The notes below the pieces were generated by a model. The model made no database searches. It was not told the origin of the DNA and saw nothing but the letters and a program-made list of their open reading frames with translations. Below, piece by piece: positions 1-5,443 of a stretch of DNA of 5,443 bases. Within the stretch, counting starts at the first letter, position 1, and each line of letters begins with the position of its first letter. The stretch is taken from positions 1 to 5,443 of the forward strand of contig CAMKNF010000138.1 in the NCBI GenBank assembly GCA_946414115.1, in the 5' to 3' direction. The position numbers and the translations under genes were made by a program. This DNA is from an uncultured Ruminococcus sp. Its GTDB lineage: Bacteria > Bacillota > Clostridia > Oscillospirales > Acutalibacteraceae.

Positions 1-842
1 GGCTGTTCGGTGTGAACGTGAACCTTGATGATTTCCTCGTCGCTTACTACAACAACACAGTCGCCGATTGTTTCAAGATATTCACGGAGCAACTGCGGGT
101 CGGTTTCCTCCTCGGGATTTCTGCCGACGATAAACTCGGTGCAGTAGGTGAAGTTGATGTCCTCGTCAAATTCAGCCGCCGCACTGTCAAAGGTATCAAC
201 TGTAACCTCGACGGAGTCGTCGTATTCAACCACAACGCCGTCCTTGATTACGGAAAGCATACCCTCAAAGATTACGCAGAGTCCCTTGCCGCCTGCGTCA
301 ACAACGCCTGCCTTCTTAAGAACAGGCAGAAGCTCGGGAGTGATAGCAAGAGCTTCGTTAGCCTTGTCACAGATTGCCTGCCATACAAACACAGCACTGC
401 TGTCCTCTTTTGCAGCCTCAACGCCTGCCTCATAAGCCATTCTTGCAACGGTGAGGATTGTTCCCTCCGTAGGCTTCATAACAGCCTTGTATGCAGCGTC
501 AACGCCGATTCCGAGAGCCGCCGCAAGATTCTTTCCGTTTACCTCTTCCATATCCTTAAGGCCCTGTGCAAAACCTCTGAAGATAAGCGAAGTAATAACG
601 CCCGAGTTACCTCTTGCACCTCTTAACATTGCAGAGGCTACAATTCCTGCCGCCTCTCCTGCGCTTGTACCGTCATACTCTTCAAGAGCCTTTGCCGCCG
701 ACATAACAGTCATTGACATATTTGTTCCCGTATCACCGTCGGGAACAGGGAAAATGTTGAGGTCGTTAATGCTGTTTTTCTGACGGCTTATGTTGTTTGC
801 GCCCGAAATTACAGCCTGTTTTAGAATTTCTCCGTTAATCAT
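1..842 (-). CDS. fakA: Fatty acid kinase ATP-binding subunit FakA (DAK/DhaL domain protein, YloV-like), C-terminal part beyond the left edge
   Basis: The first 280 codons are present; the gene runs off the window. Seen: an N-terminal DhaL-type kinase domain (about residues 1-200) with the metal/ATP motif FPVPDGDTGTNM at 31-42, GARGNSGVI at 75-83, PTEGT at 124-128 and DAGGKGL at 182-188. A second domain begins near 225 with YCTEF (C234) and KVHVHTEQ (H275, H277). Known: FakA phosphorylates a fatty acid carried by FakB, feeding exogenous fatty acids into phospholipid synthesis in the cytoplasm; the middle domain of staphylococcal FakA binds zinc through one Cys and an HxH pair, and the spacing here (41-43 residues) fits that. 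The family is about 550 aa, so roughly half is missing. The ATG is preceded by AAAAGGAT. It has its own promoter and is the last minus-strand gene seen. No fakB is visible. A plain dihydroxyacetone kinase is unlikely because the second domain is FakA-like. Confidence 0.93.
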   Translation of the reverse strand, partial: MINGEILKQAVISGANNISRQKNSINDLNIFPVPDGDTGTNMSMTVMSAAKALEEYDGTSAGEAAGIVASAMLRGARGNSGVITSLIFRGFAQGLKDMEEVNGKNLAAALGIGVDAAYKAVMKPTEGTILTVARMAYEAGVEAAKEDSSAVFVWQAICDKANEALAITPELLPVLKKAGVVDAGGKGLCVIFEGMLSVIKDGVVVEYDDSVEVTVDTFDSAAAEFDEDINFTYCTEFIVGRNPEEETDPQLLREYLETIGDCVVVVSDEEIIKVHVHTEQ

Positions 843-859
843 AATAGCACATCCTTTTT

Positions 860-873
860 AATGTACAGACATT
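860..873. repeat. Short inverted repeat in the fakA leader
   Basis: Perfect 5-bp arms AATGT/ACATT with a 4-bp centre lie between the predicted fakA transcription start (about 886) and its ribosome binding site (about 852-858). It could be a small operator or a weak leader hairpin, but arms this short and AT-rich also arise by chance. I do not recognise a known regulator site in it. Confidence 0.3.
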
Positions 874-892
874 TTACACAATAGTTAAATAT

Positions 893-921
893 ATTATAAC
901 GTCTTTATCCTTTTTTTGCAA
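893..921 (-). promoter_or_regulatory. SigA-type promoter of fakA
   Basis: On the minus strand the -35 is TTGCAA (916-921, 4 of 6 to TTGACA), then exactly 17 bp, then a perfect -10 TATAAT (893-898). The start of transcription would be near 886, giving a leader of about 45 nt that contains the fakA ribosome binding site. The -35 lies only 3 bp beyond the terminator that ends the ymdB transcript, so fakA appears to be its own transcription unit. Confidence 0.75.
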
Positions 922-924
922 TAG

Positions 925-952
925 AAAAAACAACCAATTATTGTCATAATTG
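925..952 (-). terminator. Weak intrinsic terminator after ymdB
   Basis: Read on the minus strand, the 7-bp arms CAATTAT and ATAATTG enclose a GACA loop and are followed by GTTGTTTTTT. It begins one base after the ymdB stop codon. The stem has a single G-C pair, so it is probably leaky, but the U-rich tail and the placement between a stop codon and the next promoter fit a Rho-independent terminator. Confidence 0.55.
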
Positions 953-953
953 C

Positions 954-1727
954 TCATTCTATGCGCAAAGATTCAGAATTTATGCACAAACCCGTCTTTT
1001 CGTCCACATCAAATATTGCACATTCCATTTTGCAGTCACCGCTTGCAAGATCAAAACGTGCAGGGAGCTTGGTTTTCAGCTTTTCAATGATAATTTCCGT
1101 TTTAACGCCGAGCACCGAATGAATTGTGCCCGTCATTCCGACGTCGGTAATGTAGCCCGTTCCCTTTGGCAGTATCTGACAGTCCGAGGTCTGAACGTGC
1201 GTATGAGTTCCGAAAACAACAGACACTCTGCCGTCAAGGTAATACCCCATTGCACGCTTTTCGCTTGTTGTTTCGGCGTGAAAGTCAACAATCTTTATTT
1301 TGCCCTCTGCCCTTTCAAGCATTCTGTCAACCGTTTCAAAGGCGCAGTTAAGGTTGTTGTCCATACACATATTGCCCATTACGTTGATGACGGAAATTAT
1401 CCTTCTGCCGGTATCAATATTGAGTATGCCTGTTCCGGGAGTTGTTTTTTCGGGGAAATTCGCAGGACGTGCAACAAAAGGACTTTCGTCAATATATTCA
1501 TACGCTTCCTTTCGGCGGAAGGTGTGATTTCCGAGGGTGATTACGTCAACTCCGCTGTCAAAAAGGAACTTTGCCGAGGTCGGCGTTATGCCGTTGCCGT
1601 CGGAGGAATTTTCACCGTTGCAGACTACAAAATCAATCGCCTTTATTTTCTTGATTGTCGGCAGTTTACTGCGCAGAAAGTTACAGCCTACGCTGCCAAC
1701 CACGTCGCCGATACAAAGTATTCTCAT
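954..1727 (-). CDS. ymdB: YmdB/TIGR00282 family metallophosphoesterase (2',3'-cAMP phosphodiesterase type)
   Basis: A 257-aa cytoplasmic enzyme covering the whole family length. Seen, numbering from the ATG at 1727: D8 in MRILCIGDVVG, E39 and N40 in NGEN, N67 and H68 in LGNHT, H150 in VDFHAE, H175 and H177 in GTHTHVQT, plus ITDVGMTG at 193-200. These are the two-metal-site and catalytic residues of Bacillus subtilis YmdB, at the same residue numbers, which supports this start. Known: YmdB hydrolyses 2',3'-cyclic nucleotides and in B. subtilis affects the choice between motility and biofilm. A longer in-frame reading from an ATG at 1781 is rejected, because that ATG overlaps the -35 box and the extension has no family counterpart. 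The chosen ATG has AGGA 9 nt upstream. The gene lies 92 bp after yqfD with its own promoter and no terminator between, so it may also receive sporulation read-through. Confidence 0.95.
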   Translation of the reverse strand: MRILCIGDVVGSVGCNFLRSKLPTIKKIKAIDFVVCNGENSSDGNGITPTSAKFLFDSGVDVITLGNHTFRRKEAYEYIDESPFVARPANFPEKTTPGTGILNIDTGRRIISVINVMGNMCMDNNLNCAFETVDRMLERAEGKIKIVDFHAETTSEKRAMGYYLDGRVSVVFGTHTHVQTSDCQILPKGTGYITDVGMTGTIHSVLGVKTEIIIEKLKTKLPARFDLASGDCKMECAIFDVDEKTGLCINSESLRIE

Positions 1728-1736
1728 AAAATCAAA

Positions 1737-1740
1737 TCCT
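1737..1740 (-). promoter_or_regulatory. Ribosome binding site that fixes the ymdB start
   Basis: AGGA on the minus strand, 9 nt before the ATG at 1725-1727. It lies inside the over-long reading frame, and together with the promoter just upstream it shows that translation starts at 1727. Confidence 0.75.
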
Positions 1741-1752
1741 AAATTGCAAAAT

Positions 1753-1781
1753 ATTATATCTACAAAATGTTTTTTAGTCAT
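1753..1781 (-). promoter_or_regulatory. SigA-type promoter of ymdB
   Basis: Minus strand: -35 ATGACT (1776-1781, 4 of 6 to TTGACA), 17-bp spacer, perfect -10 TATAAT (1753-1758). Transcription would start near 1746, about 19 nt before the ymdB ATG and just upstream of its ribosome binding site. The 1728-1819 spacer holds nothing else convincing; in particular there is no U-tailed hairpin after yqfD. Confidence 0.7.
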
Positions 1782-1819
1782 CGTTTGTGAGATAACTTAA
1801 TAATTCTATCATATATTAT

Positions 1820-2998
1820 TCATTCTGTCACGCTGAATTCTTCGTTGTACGCAATATTTTCGTTAAAAACATAGTCGGTTTGGCAGTAAAATTCACCGTT
1901 TGTCTTTTTTATGTTTATTTTTCGGCTGACGACCTTGCTTTTTGGCTTTTCAAACGCTTCGTAAAGCAGTAAATCGTTTATAAAAATTTTTTCTGCATCT
2001 GACTTTGTAAGCTCCTTTTCAACGCTTTTCAGAGCTGACTGTGTGCTTGTTTTTATTCCGAGCGGAAGCACGGTATCGTTGCAGATTACATTCTGTGAGG
2101 TTTCGCTGAAAACAGAATTTTCATATGATGAGAAAGACATACTGCACGGAAATTCAAGCCAAAGCAAAAAAGCTCTGTTGCGGAAGGTCTTTTCACCGCT
2201 TAAAAACGTATATTCATATTCGCTTTTTATTGACGTTTCTTTTTTGTAAGCAACGTCGGCGTAAACCTCTGCGTTTGCACGAACATATTGTAGGGTGTTC
2301 ATTTTTGTTTCAATTATACCGCTGACAAGCAAATCTCCCTTTGCAACTCCGCTGCCCTTTTTCACCTGAACATTTCCTTTTTTTGCTTTTATGTTCGTAA
2401 TTACTCCGTCGCATTTTGCCTTTATGTTACAGGGAGTAGTGCTTGAATCAAGCTTTGGTTTCTTCGCTTTTTCCTTGATTTCGATTGACGCAATATTGCC
2501 CGTAAGGTTTACGCTCATCCAGCCTATTTCATCAATCTCAAGCATAGTATCACGCTCGATTTTATCAACGTCAAGGTTGTTCTTATAACCGCCTGTTTTA
2601 ACGCCGTATTCGGACAACACCTGTTTTATTTTCGTTTCGCTGACGGTTTGCGCTCCCGTAATGCTGACTGACCAGATAAAATTTGACAGCACGAGAATCA
2701 GAATTATTCCTGCTGCTGCACCTATCGGGATTCCAATTCTCGGCTTGTATTTGTTTGCAAAAAACGGCAGTCCGTGCTTTGCGTTTATTCTCGTTTTCAC
2801 GCCCGATTTTTTTGCGGCAAGGCGTATTTTGCGGTAGTCGCTTATGTACATTGAAGCGTTAATAGAGTGCTTTGAGGGCTTTGCGTTCCAGAGGTTAATT
2901 CCGTATCGTGAAGTGATGTTCAGAAAACGCTCGGGGAACTTTCCGTTTGCGGTAAATTCAACGTATCCTCTGAAAAATCTGATAAGCTGTACTAACAC
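1820..2998 (-). CDS. yqfD: Sporulation protein YqfD
   Basis: A 392-aa membrane protein, full length for the YqfD family. Seen: a basic cytoplasmic N-terminal part (1-87) with the family-like opening RFFRGYVEF and HGLPFF at 75-80; one transmembrane helix at about 88-110; then a POTRA/FtsQ-like stretch (about 111-176, from SITGAQTVSETKIKQVL to IASIEIKE); a lipoyl-like hairpin segment at about 196-227 (CDGVITNIKAKKG...GDLLVSG); and a C-terminal extracytoplasmic part. Known: in B. subtilis yqfD follows yqfC, is under mother-cell SigE control and is needed for efficient sporulation; its biochemical role is unsettled. The GTG start has GAGGTGA 4 nt upstream, and that ribosome binding site overlaps the yqfC stop codon, so the two are translationally coupled. 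The phoH and ybeY genes that often follow yqfD elsewhere are absent; ymdB follows instead. Confidence 0.94.
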   Translation of the reverse strand: MLVQLIRFFRGYVEFTANGKFPERFLNITSRYGINLWNAKPSKHSINASMYISDYRKIRLAAKKSGVKTRINAKHGLPFFANKYKPRIGIPIGAAAGIILILVLSNFIWSVSITGAQTVSETKIKQVLSEYGVKTGGYKNNLDVDKIERDTMLEIDEIGWMSVNLTGNIASIEIKEKAKKPKLDSSTTPCNIKAKCDGVITNIKAKKGNVQVKKGSGVAKGDLLVSGIIETKMNTLQYVRANAEVYADVAYKKETSIKSEYEYTFLSGEKTFRNRAFLLWLEFPCSMSFSSYENSVFSETSQNVICNDTVLPLGIKTSTQSALKSVEKELTKSDAEKIFINDLLLYEAFEKPKSKVVSRKINIKKTNGEFYCQTDYVFNENIAYNEEFSVTE

Positions 2999-3002
2999 AA
3001 AA

Positions 3003-3009
3003 TCACCTC
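3003..3009 (-). promoter_or_regulatory. yqfD ribosome binding site overlapping the yqfC stop codon
   Basis: GAGGTGA on the minus strand, with four T residues before the GTG start. The last two bases of the yqfC TGA stop (3008-3010) are the first two of this motif, a layout typical of translational coupling that keeps YqfC and YqfD output linked. Confidence 0.85.
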
Positions 3010-3277
3010 AGCAAATAAACTCAATTTGTGTGACGAAACCCTCAATCTCAACGCACGAGCAGGAAATGCACCTCACGCACAAGCCTCTGCCGCAGAATGA
3101 AACGACCATTTTGTTTGTATTAATCTTAATGTTGTCACTCTCGTAGAGTAAAATTCCCGTTGAGCCTTCAAGCGTAATCCGCCTGTTGCCGAGCATTTCT
3201 ATTGTAGGCATTCCGCCCATATCAAGACCGAAAGGCGCATAACCGCCCGAGTTATGTTTATCCTTGTTCTTCTGCAA
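3008..3277 (-). CDS. yqfC: Sporulation protein YqfC (YabP/YqfC family)
   Basis: An 89-aa protein, close to the usual 90-100 aa of the family. Seen, numbering from the TTG at 3277: a short basic N-terminus (MQKNKDKHNSGG), then the family's beta-rich core with MPTIEMLGNRRITLEG at 23-38, GILLYESDNIKI at 41-52 and VEIEGFVTQIEF at 76-87. Known: YabP/YqfC proteins are made in the mother cell under SigE, and yqfC is regularly paired with yqfD; the molecular role is unknown. Start choice: the TTG has a strong GGGAGAG 6 nt upstream, whereas the in-frame ATGs at 3307 and 3292 have no ribosome binding site, and the first lies about at the predicted transcription start. Odd: a tight cysteine cluster, C62, C67, C70, C73 and C75, plus a C-terminal Cys. 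Confidence 0.9.
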   Translation of the reverse strand: MQKNKDKHNSGGYAPFGLDMGGMPTIEMLGNRRITLEGSTGILLYESDNIKINTNKMVVSFCGRGLCVRCISCSCVEIEGFVTQIEFIC

Positions 3278-3283
3278 AAAAAT

Positions 3284-3290
3284 CTCTCCC
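3284..3290 (-). promoter_or_regulatory. Ribosome binding site that fixes the yqfC TTG start
   Basis: GGGAGAG on the minus strand, 6 nt before the TTG at 3275-3277. No comparable motif precedes either upstream in-frame ATG, so this site decides for the non-ATG start. Confidence 0.8.
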
Positions 3291-3310
3291 ATTATTGTTG
3301 GTATCATTTA

Positions 3311-3339
3311 TTTTTATGCAAATTCAATCATATATATTA
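3311..3339 (-). promoter_or_regulatory. Candidate SigE-type (mother-cell) promoter of yqfCD
   Basis: Minus strand: TAATATA (3333-3339) matches 6 of 7 positions of the SigE -35 pattern KMATATT as I recall it. A 14-bp spacer follows, then CATAAAAA (3311-3318), which matches 6 of 8 positions of the -10 pattern CATACAMT. Transcription would start near 3304, leaving a leader of roughly 27 nt containing the GGGAGAG site. No SigA-like pair was seen here. The assignment agrees with SigE control of yqfCD in Bacillus but is inferred by eye in AT-rich DNA. Confidence 0.55.
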
Positions 3340-3341
3340 GT

Positions 3342-3346
3342 GGTGA
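3342..3346 (+). promoter_or_regulatory. ylbJ ribosome binding site
   Basis: GGTGA, 5 nt before the ATG at 3352. It supports this start over the upstream in-frame TTG (3295) and ATG (3316), which have no such site. It sits only 2 bp from the -35 of the opposite yqfC promoter, so the two divergent units share very little DNA. Confidence 0.6.
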
Positions 3347-3351
3347 TTGAT

Positions 3352-4422
3352 ATGTATATTAATGCGGCAGTCGGAAAAGCAGGAACGGTTTTTAAAGCGT
3401 TAGCGGCCCTTGCCGTCTGCATTTCAATTCTGATTTTCTCCGAGAGCTGTTCAAAGGGAGCGTTAAACGGAATCAGCCTTTGCCTTAACGTTTTAGTTCC
3501 GTCGCTGTTTCCGTTTATGGCGGCGTCGTCTTTTATTGTAAAAAGCGGTCTGGCGCAAAAAATCGGCAAGCCTCTCGGTAAAATCACAAAAGCGCTATTC
3601 GGGCTTTCGGGTAGTTTTGCTCCTGTTATTCTGCTCTCAATGCTGGGCGGTTATCCCGTAGGTGCAAAGGGGATTTCACAGCTTGCAAAAAGCGGCGCAG
3701 TTTCCCAAAAAGAAACGCAAAAAGCGGCTTTGTTTTCGGTTTGTGCAGGACCGGGGTTTATTATAAACTTTGTCGGTCAGTCGCTTTATAACAGTAAAGC
3801 TATAGGACTTATCATACTCTGCTCGCAGATTATTTCGGTAATTCTGCTTGGAATTATCGTCAATCTTTTTGACAAGTCAAAGGGTGAAGACTGCTGTTGT
3901 GCCAAAGCGTCAGGTAAGACCTGTTCGGTCGGAATGGCTGTTGTGGAGTCAGCGCTGGACAGCTCAAAAGGAATGCTCGGCATATGCGCCTTTGTGGTTT
4001 TGTTTTCCGCATTCATTGAAATTATCGGGCAGATAATCAGCGACAACACGGCTGAAAATATGCTCTGCTGTCTGCTTGAGGTTTGCTCGGCGGTGAACAG
4101 ACTGTCACAAAACTGCACGCTTGAAATGACTGCATTTGCAATCGGATTCGGCGGTTTGTGCGTTCACTTTCAGATTTTCTCGGCACTCGGAGAAATAAGC
4201 GTAAATAAGCTATTATTTTTCTGTATAAGAATTATTCAAGGCGTAATAACCGCATTACTTACGCACTTCGGAGCAATATTTTTTCTCGGAACTTCAGAGG
4301 TATTTTCAACTTCAAAGATTGAAACTTCGCAGTTTTACGGAGGAACGGTAATTTCTGCCGCAGTACTTATCGGAGTTGCAATTTGCTTTTTATATTCAAT
4401 TAAGGCGATAAAACAAAAATGA
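3352..4422 (+). CDS. ylbJ: Sporulation integral membrane protein YlbJ (SpoVV)
   Basis: A 356-aa polytopic membrane protein with about eight or nine hydrophobic helices (first at about 14-30, last at about 332-350). Seen: LVPSLFPFM at 48-56, LGGYPVGAKGI at 98-108, CAGPGFIINFVG at 131-142, SSKGMLGICAFVVLFS at 204-219 and GFGGLCVHFQIFSAL at 265-279, an arrangement typical of the YlbJ branch of the nucleoside-recognition/Gate-domain family. Known: in B. subtilis YlbJ (renamed SpoVV) is made under SigE in the mother cell and is needed to move dipicolinic acid across the outer forespore membrane, before SpoVA takes it into the spore. It is somewhat shorter than the roughly 400-aa Bacillus protein. 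It diverges from yqfCD, and asnB follows after 18 bp. Odd: about 17 cysteines, including CCC at 181-183 in a loop and CC at 239-240. The promoter is not clear. Confidence 0.92.
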   Translation: MYINAAVGKAGTVFKALAALAVCISILIFSESCSKGALNGISLCLNVLVPSLFPFMAASSFIVKSGLAQKIGKPLGKITKALFGLSGSFAPVILLSMLGGYPVGAKGISQLAKSGAVSQKETQKAALFSVCAGPGFIINFVGQSLYNSKAIGLIILCSQIISVILLGIIVNLFDKSKGEDCCCAKASGKTCSVGMAVVESALDSSKGMLGICAFVVLFSAFIEIIGQIISDNTAENMLCCLLEVCSAVNRLSQNCTLEMTAFAIGFGGLCVHFQIFSALGEISVNKLLFFCIRIIQGVITALLTHFGAIFFLGTSEVFSTSKIETSQFYGGTVISAAVLIGVAICFLYSIKAIKQK

Positions 4423-4427
4423 TAATC

Positions 4428-4432
4428 GGAGG
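4428..4432 (+). promoter_or_regulatory. asnB ribosome binding site
   Basis: GGAGG, 8 nt before the ATG at 4441. It lies within the 18-bp gap after the ylbJ stop codon. That gap has no room for a terminator, which argues for a shared transcript. Confidence 0.85.
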
Positions 4433-4440
4433 TAAATTTT

Positions 4441-5443
4441 ATGTGCGGAATAGCAGGCTGGATTGAGCGTGACGCTGATATGAGTATGAGGATTAAGCTC
4501 CTCAACAATATGTCACGAACGCTTGAAAGACGAGGTCCCGACGAAAACGGAATTTACATCAACAAAAACACTGCGCTTATCCACCGCAGGCTCGTTGTAA
4601 TTGACCGTGAAAACGGCAAACAGCCTATGTCGGTAACTCACGAGGGCAAAACCTATGTAATTGTCTACAACGGCGAGCTTTACAATACCGACGCTCTGCG
4701 TGAGGAACTGCGTGCTGACGGTTTTCGTTTCAGAGGTCACAGTGACACAGAGGTTGTTCTTAAGATGTACATCAAATACGGCACGAAATGTGCGGATAAG
4801 CTGAACGGAATTTTTGCGTTTGCCGTGTTTAACAGTGACGACAGGTCAATATTCCTTTGCAGAGATAAAATAGGCGTAAAGCCGCTGTTTTACTACGAAT
4901 ACAAGGGCGGGTTGATTTTCGGCTCGGAAATCAAGGCACTGCTTGCAAGCACGATTGTCAAGCCGAGAATGGACGAACAGGGACTTAATGAAATTTTCTT
5001 TCTCGGACCTGCAAGAACACCGTCCTGCGGAGTGTTCAAGGGCGTTCACGAGCTTAATCCGGGTGAATGTGCAATCTACAAAAACGGCTTTCTCTGCCGT
5101 GAGCAATACTACAGGATTGAGGCAAAGGAGCACACAGACAGCGAGAACGACACGATTGAAAAGACGAGAAGTCTTTTGACCGACGCAATAAGGCGACAGC
5201 TTGTCAGCGATGTTCCGCTCTGCTTTTTCCTTTCGGGAGGACTTGACAGCAGTATAATCGTAAAAACCGCCTCAGAATACTACAAGGAGCGAAAGCTCGG
5301 CAAAATCAACACGTACTCGGTTGAATACCGTGACAATGAAAAATATTTTAAGAAGAGCCGTTTTCAGCCGAACGCCGACTACGAGTACATCTCGATGATG
5401 TCCGACAACGCAGATACTCGCCACAGGGAGGTTATCCTCGACA
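4441..5443 (+). CDS. asnB: Asparagine synthetase, glutamine-hydrolysing (AsnB), C-terminal part beyond the right edge
   Basis: 334 codons are present of a family usually 500-630 aa. Known: the enzyme makes asparagine from aspartate, glutamine and ATP in the cytoplasm. Seen: Met-Cys start (MCGIAGW), whose C2 becomes the N-terminal nucleophile after Met removal; class II glutaminase motifs RRGPDENG at 30-37, R49/R50, NGELYN at 77-82, GHSDTE at 99-104, RDKIGVKPLFY at 141-151 and FGSEIKALL at 160-168; then the synthetase domain with the ATP-pyrophosphatase loop SGGLDSS at 265-271. The stretch from 300 on (DNEKYFKKSRFQPNADYEY) matches the AsnB branch seen in clostridia. All visible catalytic residues are intact, so the protein should be active in both half-reactions if its C-terminus is normal. 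It lies 18 bp after ylbJ with no terminator between. A role in sporulation is possible but only inferred. Confidence 0.95.
   Translation, partial: MCGIAGWIERDADMSMRIKLLNNMSRTLERRGPDENGIYINKNTALIHRRLVVIDRENGKQPMSVTHEGKTYVIVYNGELYNTDALREELRADGFRFRGHSDTEVVLKMYIKYGTKCADKLNGIFAFAVFNSDDRSIFLCRDKIGVKPLFYYEYKGGLIFGSEIKALLASTIVKPRMDEQGLNEIFFLGPARTPSCGVFKGVHELNPGECAIYKNGFLCREQYYRIEAKEHTDSENDTIEKTRSLLTDAIRRQLVSDVPLCFFLSGGLDSSIIVKTASEYYKERKLGKINTYSVEYRDNEKYFKKSRFQPNADYEYISMMSDNADTRHREVILD

Noticed and set aside
12..626. Plus-strand open frame of about 200 codons opposite fakA
   Set aside because: It is the antisense shadow of fakA, whose minus-strand frame carries all DhaL and zinc-site motifs; no ribosome binding site or recognisable protein.
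1119..1742. Plus-strand open frame of about 200 codons opposite ymdB
   Set aside because: Antisense to a fully conserved metallophosphoesterase and with no family resemblance; low-complexity, cysteine- and arginine-rich content typical of a shadow frame.
1796..1822. Hairpin after yqfD (AATAAT/ATTATT)
   Set aside because: Six A-T pairs around a 10-nt loop with no U tail; too weak to call a terminator.
3304..3336. SigE-like promoter for ylbJ, with -10 CATATATA at 3329-3336 or CAATCATA at 3325-3332
   Set aside because: Matches are poor (4-5 of 8 at -10, 5 of 7 at -35), and the better one would start transcription on top of the ribosome binding site. ylbJ must have a promoter, but I cannot place it.
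3295..3351. N-terminal extension of ylbJ from the in-frame TTG at 3295 or ATG at 3316
   Set aside because: No ribosome binding site before either, and the ATG at 3352 has GGTGA at 5 nt and a normal YlbJ N-terminus.
4383..4412. Possible SigA promoter for asnB at the end of ylbJ (TTGCTT, 18 bp, GATAAA)
   Set aside because: Only 3 and 4 of 6 matches and a long spacer; this is expected by chance in AT-rich sequence.
4513..5133. Minus-strand open frames opposite asnB (about 4513-4740 and 4846-5133)
   Set aside because: Antisense shadows of the conserved glutaminase domain of AsnB.

Overview
The window reads as chromosomal DNA of an endospore-forming Firmicute, most likely a clostridial gut-type anaerobe (Ruminococcaceae/Oscillospiraceae-like). 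That guess rests on three sporulation genes, the protein families, strong purine-rich ribosome binding sites, AT-rich spacers and the many cysteines in the sporulation proteins. No mobile element, phage gene, CRISPR array, tRNA or rRNA was seen. Coding density is high: the longest spacer is about 110 bp, so no stretch over 300 bases lacks a gene.

Left half, minus strand, in transcription order from about 3340 down to 1: yqfC (YabP/YqfC family sporulation protein), yqfD (membrane sporulation protein, translationally coupled to yqfC), ymdB (2',3'-cyclic-nucleotide-type metallophosphoesterase) and fakA (DAK/DhaL-domain fatty acid kinase subunit, cut by the left edge). yqfC has a good SigE-like (mother-cell) promoter. 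ymdB and fakA each have their own SigA-type promoter, with a weak intrinsic terminator between them.

Right half, plus strand: ylbJ (spoVV), a mother-cell membrane protein tied to dipicolinic acid transport, followed 18 bp later by asnB, a glutamine-hydrolysing asparagine synthetase cut by the right edge. No terminator or convincing promoter lies between these two.

How they fit: yqfCD and ylbJ stand back to back across a 74-bp spacer and all three belong to families that act in the mother cell during spore formation. The window is therefore a small divergent sporulation locus flanked by housekeeping genes. No clearly undescribed system is present. The points most worth a second look are the divergent sporulation arrangement, the asparagine synthetase behind ylbJ, a cysteine cluster in YqfC, and two start codons (ymdB, yqfC) that an automatic longest-ORF call would get wrong.
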